Source: Erythrophleum ivorense (taxonomy: Eukaryota; Streptophyta; Magnoliopsida; Fabales; Fabaceae). Taken from it: DNA of 64,000 nucleotides. Below the pieces are notes generated by a model, which saw nothing but the letters and a program-made list of their open reading frames with translations, ran no database searches and was not told the DNA's origin. How positions within the stretch are numbered: position 1 is the first letter of the stretch; each line of letters opens with the position of its first letter. Shown here piece after piece: positions 60,741 through 64,000 of this stretch. The DNA is taken from the NCBI GenBank assembly GCA_026724425.1, contig JAIUCV010000003.1, positions 65,277,088 to 65,341,087 on the forward strand, written 5' to 3'. The position numbers and the translations under genes are program-made.

Positions 60741-63700
60741 ATGGACAATCGATATATTAAACGTAAAGCTAGGTCGTTGCCTGTAAGTAACGCGCTGTAT
60801 AGCTCGGGTACAGTGAGAAGTGAGCAAGAGCCGCTGCATCGACGCCTGGATGTAGTGAAAAATAAGCAAAGGTTCCCACATTTTCGTGAACGAATGTGGC
60901 TAAAGAAGCTAGTTCATGAGAGTAGGATTCGTTTTGGCACTTGGAATATAGGTACACTTACGGGTAAGTCTATGGAAATAGTAGATACTATGATTAGGAG
61001 GAGGATTAATTTTATGTGTTTACAAGAAACTAAATGGGTAGGAGAAAAAGCGAAAGAATTAGACACTTCAGGTTTTAAACTTTGGTATACTGGTAAGGCT
61101 AAATTTAGAAATGGAGTAGGTATAATTGTAGATAAGTTTTGGAAAAATGCGATAGTGGATGTAAAAAGGTTAGGAGATAGAATCATTGCATTAAAGTTTG
61201 TAGTAGAAAAGGAAATCTTTAATGTTATTAGTGCTTATGCACCACAAGTAGGGCTAGAAGAATATCACAAGGTAAAGTTTTGGGAGGATTTAGAATGTTT
61301 AGTTCAAGAAATACCATTCGGAGAAAAGATTCTTTTAGGAGGAGATTTAAATGGTCATGTGGGAAGGGTAGCTTCAGGGTACGAGGGTGTTCATGGAGGA
61401 CATGGCATAGGGGAAGCAAATGCAGAGGGTAAAACTATTCTAGATTTTTCATTAGCGTTCGATCTTATATTAGCTAACACTTGTTTTAGAAAGCGTGAGG
61501 AACACCTTATCACGTATAAAAGTGGAAGGGTATGTTCTCAAATTGATTTCTTTCTTATAAAGAAATCAGATAAAAAACTTTGTATAGATTGCAAAGTTAT
61601 CCCTGGAGAGAGTTTAACTACTCAGCATAGAGTTTTGGTTATGGATGTAAGAGTTAAGAGGAGAGTAAAAAACAAAGGCGAAGATAGGGTGTTAAGAACT
61701 AAGTGGTGGCAACTAAAGGGGGATAAAGAAAGGAATTTGCAGAGACGGATTGTGGAGGAAGGATCTTGGGAAATACAAGGAAGTGCTAATGATATGTGGA
61801 ATGAAATGGCTAAAGAAATTAGGAAGATAGCAAGGGAAATATTAGGTGAATCAAAGGGTTCTGGACCTAGGGATAAAGAATCTTGGTGGTGGGATGCGAG
61901 TGTACAAAATAAGATTAAAGTTAAAAGAGAGTGTTACAAAGTGTGGTCATTATGTAAGAGTAACGAAAATTGGGAAAAATATAAAGTAGCAAGAAAAGAC
62001 ACTAAGAAGGCAGTGAGTGAAGCGAAAGCAAGGGCATTTGATGGATTATACCAATCTTTAGGTACTAAAGTTGGAGAAAGAAGTATTTATAAGCTAGCTA
62101 AAAGTAGGGAAAGAAAAACAAGAGATGTGGACCAAGTGAAATGCATCAAGGATGAAGAAGGGAAAGTGTTAGTAACGGAACAAGATATCAAAGAACGGTG
62201 GAAGGATTATTTTCATAGGCTTTTTAATGAAGGGCATGAGATTTTATTGCAATCGGATAGACTAGACATTAGAGAAGAGGATCAAAATTATACTTTTTAT
62301 CGTAGGATTCGTGAGGTAGAGGTAAAAGAAGCATTACAACGAATGGAGAATGGCAGAGCAGTTGGACCGGATAATATACCCATTGAGGTATGGAAGGGTT
62401 TAGGAGTGAAAGGCATAAGTTGGCTCACAAAGTTATTTAATGAAATTATGAGATCTAAAAGAATGCCAGACGAGTGGAGGAAAAGTACTTTAATCCCTAT
62501 TTATAAGAGTAAAGGGGACATTCAAAACTGTGCAAATTATAAAGGAATTAAACTCATGAGCCACACTATGAAATTATGGGAAAGAGTAATTGAGAGAAGG
62601 TTAAGGAAAGAGACTCAAGTGATGGAGAATCAATTTGGTTTTATGCCAGGAAGGTCAACTATGGAAGCAATATACTTGTTGCGAAGATTAATGGAGAGAT
62701 ATCGAGAGAATCAAAGAGATTTACACATGGTATTTATCGATTTAGAAAAAGCATATGATAGAGTGCCAAGGGAGATTCTATGGAAGGCTTTGGAGAAAAA
62801 AGGAGTTCGTATAGCTTATATTCGAGCAATCCAAGACATGTATGATAAGGTTACAACTAGCGTAGTAACAAAAGGTGGACTTACGGAAGATTTTCTGATA
62901 ACTGTTGGTTTACATCAAGGGTCAACTCTGAGCCCTTATCTTTTTACTTTAGTCTTGGATGTGCTTACTGAACAAATCCAAGAGCCGGTGCCACAGTGCA
63001 TGCTTTTTGCAGATGATATTGTCCTAGTTGGAGAATCGAGAGAGGAAATGAATGAGAAGTTAGAGAGGTGGAGACTAGCTTTGGAAGCTTATGGATTTCG
63101 TTTAAGTAGAAGTAAAACGGAGTATATGGAGTGTAAGTTTAGTAAGAGGCACACCATTTCTAGCGTAGAAGTAAAAATTGGAGAACATATCCTACCACAA
63201 GTCACACGATTTAAGTATCTTGGATCTATCATACAACATAACGGAGAAATAGAAGAAGATGTAAAGCATAGGATTCAAGCGGGGTGGATGAAATGGAGGA
63301 GTGCCTCGGGTGTTATTTGTGATAGAAGAGTACCACTCAAACTTAAGGGTAAATTCTACCGCACAGTTATAAGACCTGCAATGTTGTATGGAACTGAGTG
63401 TTGGGCAATAAAAAGTCAACAAGAAAATAAGTTAAATGTTGCAGAGATGAGAATGTTGCGTTGGATGAGTGGACACACTAGAAGAGATAGAATTAGAAAT
63501 GAATGCATTCGAGAGAAGGTGGAAGTCGCTCCTATTGTGGAAAAGATGGTAGAATCGAGACTTAGATGGTTTGGTCATGTGGGGAGGAGACCTATAGAAG
63601 CCCCAGTTAGGAGAGTAGATGAGATGGAGAATAGTCCAATAACTAGAGGTAGAGGAAGATCAAGAAAAACTATAGGAGAAATTATTAAGAGAGATTTAGA

Positions 63701-63779
63701 TTTAAATGGTCTATCTAAAAATATGATTTATGATAGATGTTTATGGCGTCGATTGATCCATGTAGCCGACCCCACTTAG
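60741..63779 (+). CDS. LINE endonuclease-reverse transcriptase polyprotein
   Basis: Uninterrupted ORF of 1,012 residues from ATG 60,741; the frame is open upstream to about 60,699 without another ATG. The N-terminal third is an APE-like endonuclease that nicks target DNA: FGTWNIGTL, LQETKW, SAYAPQVG, GGDLNGHVG, SQIDFFLI, and TQH in place of the usual SDH in LTTQHRVLVMD. Databases often label this domain 'craniofacial development protein 2-like'. The reverse transcriptase follows: VGPDNIPIEVWK, STLIPIYKSKGD, NYKGIKLMSH, NQFGFMPGRST, FIDLEKAYDRVPREILW, GLHQGSTLSPYLFTLVLD, and the catalytic FADD at residues 756-759 (63,006-63,017), then RFKYLGSII. The C-terminus carries RPAMLYGTECWAIK and MRMLRWMSGHTR. 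All catalytic Asp residues of the RT are present, so the enzyme could be active. It copies its own mRNA by target-primed reverse transcription in the nucleus. Confidence 0.92.
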   Translation: MDNRYIKRKARSLPVSNALYSSGTVRSEQEPLHRRLDVVKNKQRFPHFRERMWLKKLVHESRIRFGTWNIGTLTGKSMEIVDTMIRRRINFMCLQETKWVGEKAKELDTSGFKLWYTGKAKFRNGVGIIVDKFWKNAIVDVKRLGDRIIALKFVVEKEIFNVISAYAPQVGLEEYHKVKFWEDLECLVQEIPFGEKILLGGDLNGHVGRVASGYEGVHGGHGIGEANAEGKTILDFSLAFDLILANTCFRKREEHLITYKSGRVCSQIDFFLIKKSDKKLCIDCKVIPGESLTTQHRVLVMDVRVKRRVKNKGEDRVLRTKWWQLKGDKERNLQRRIVEEGSWEIQGSANDMWNEMAKEIRKIAREILGESKGSGPRDKESWWWDASVQNKIKVKRECYKVWSLCKSNENWEKYKVARKDTKKAVSEAKARAFDGLYQSLGTKVGERSIYKLAKSRERKTRDVDQVKCIKDEEGKVLVTEQDIKERWKDYFHRLFNEGHEILLQSDRLDIREEDQNYTFYRRIREVEVKEALQRMENGRAVGPDNIPIEVWKGLGVKGISWLTKLFNEIMRSKRMPDEWRKSTLIPIYKSKGDIQNCANYKGIKLMSHTMKLWERVIERRLRKETQVMENQFGFMPGRSTMEAIYLLRRLMERYRENQRDLHMVFIDLEKAYDRVPREILWKALEKKGVRIAYIRAIQDMYDKVTTSVVTKGGLTEDFLITVGLHQGSTLSPYLFTLVLDVLTEQIQEPVPQCMLFADDIVLVGESREEMNEKLERWRLALEAYGFRLSRSKTEYMECKFSKRHTISSVEVKIGEHILPQVTRFKYLGSIIQHNGEIEEDVKHRIQAGWMKWRSASGVICDRRVPLKLKGKFYRTVIRPAMLYGTECWAIKSQQENKLNVAEMRMLRWMSGHTRRDRIRNECIREKVEVAPIVEKMVESRLRWFGHVGRRPIEAPVRRVDEMENSPITRGRGRSRKTIGEIIKRDLDLNGLSKNMIYDRCLWRRLIHVADPT

Positions 63780-63791
63780 TGGGAAAAGGCT

Positions 63792-63818
63792 TTGTTGTTG
63801 TTGTTGTTGTTGTTGTTG
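63792..63818 (+). repeat. (TTG)9 tail of the LINE
   Basis: Nine TTG units at the element 3' end, directly followed by the right target duplication. This is the expected RTE-type terminus. Confidence 0.92.
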
Positions 63819-63837
63819 TAAGCATGTAAACCGAGCA
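63819..63837. repeat. Right target-site duplication of the LINE
   Basis: Identical to the 19 bases at 60,599-60,617. Together they define the pre-insertion site as TTGCTTAAATAAGCATG...CGAGCATTATC. Confidence 0.9.
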
Positions 63838-64000
63838 TTATCTTATATTCATTCTATGCAACACAATTAACAATTTCAAGTTTGCGAGTCACAAGTCAAA
63901 CTGGTGTATTTATAGTTTACCATGTGTTACATGCCATGTTAATGAGGTTATAAATAAATAAGGAGGACATACTATAGTATTCCTAACAGCTTCCTTCATA

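Larger units (their letters stand above)
60618..63818 (+). mobile_element. Full-length RTE-clade LINE (non-LTR retrotransposon)
   Basis: Element of 3,201 bp. It contains a 5' leader with the phrase AGCCGGTCCCAAGCCCGGGA (about 60,658-60,677), one long ORF, a very short 3' end with CCACTTAGTGGGAAAAGGCT, and a (TTG)9 tail (63,792-63,818). RTE elements are known for a single ORF, a tiny 3' UTR and a tail of short tandem repeats rather than poly(A). Perfect 19-bp target duplications flank it. It sits upstream of exon 59,183-59,269, within the 5' intron of the phosphatase-subunit gene if the unseen start exon lies beyond 64,000, and is antisense to that gene. Confidence 0.9.

Noticed and set aside
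1..64000. CRISPR arrays, operons or bacterial mobile elements
   Set aside because: No regularly spaced identical repeats and no prokaryotic gene organisation; all strong genes are intron-bearing plant genes.

Overview
The window is nuclear DNA of a flowering plant, most likely a eudicot. The evidence is intron-rich genes with GT-AG introns in an AT-rich background, plant-specific protein families, Au-type SINEs, Stowaway-type MITEs and a plant RTE-clade LINE. I cannot name the species. Bacterial features (operons, ribosome binding sites, CRISPR) are absent. Layout: 1-27 kb is gene-poor and repeat-rich. It holds a decayed PPR-protein pseudogene (about 700-1,376), a three-unit tandem repeat (4.8-5.64 kb), a Stowaway MITE, and an LRR receptor-kinase pseudogene (about 7.16-11.4 kb). 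The kinase pseudogene is broken by several MITEs, a SINE and frameshifts, and ends in a foldback. From 11.5 to 26.8 kb I see only repeats and two GC-richer fragments that I cannot identify. From 27 to 43 kb there are three intact genes on the + strand or just upstream of it: a patatin-like protein of the pPLAIII group lacking both catalytic residues (27,095-28,841), an ACD11-type sphingolipid transfer protein (31,179-34,903), and a YAO/RRP9 U3-snoRNP WD40 protein (37,016-41,179). Their exon structures close in frame. From 43.58 kb to beyond the right edge runs one long minus-strand gene, a SAPS-domain regulatory subunit of protein phosphatase 6. I resolved 17 coding exons ending at 43,581; the start exon is outside the window. 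It is convergent with YAO, and a strongly G-rich tract lies between them. Its introns hold an Au-type SINE (52.7 kb), a perfect 21-bp hairpin (54.8 kb), several oligo(T)-oligo(G) tracts and, at 60,618-63,818, an apparently full-length RTE LINE. The LINE has an uninterrupted endonuclease-reverse transcriptase ORF, a (TTG)9 tail and a perfect 19-bp target-site duplication, so it inserted recently and antisense to the host gene. The genes do not form an operon-like pathway. Two neighbours (patatin-like protein, ACD11) act on or bind lipids, and the dead receptor kinase belongs to an immune-receptor type, but physical proximity is the only link seen. I found no convincing undescribed system. The best leads are the foldback made from the kinase 3' end, the young LINE, and the catalytically altered patatin-like protein.
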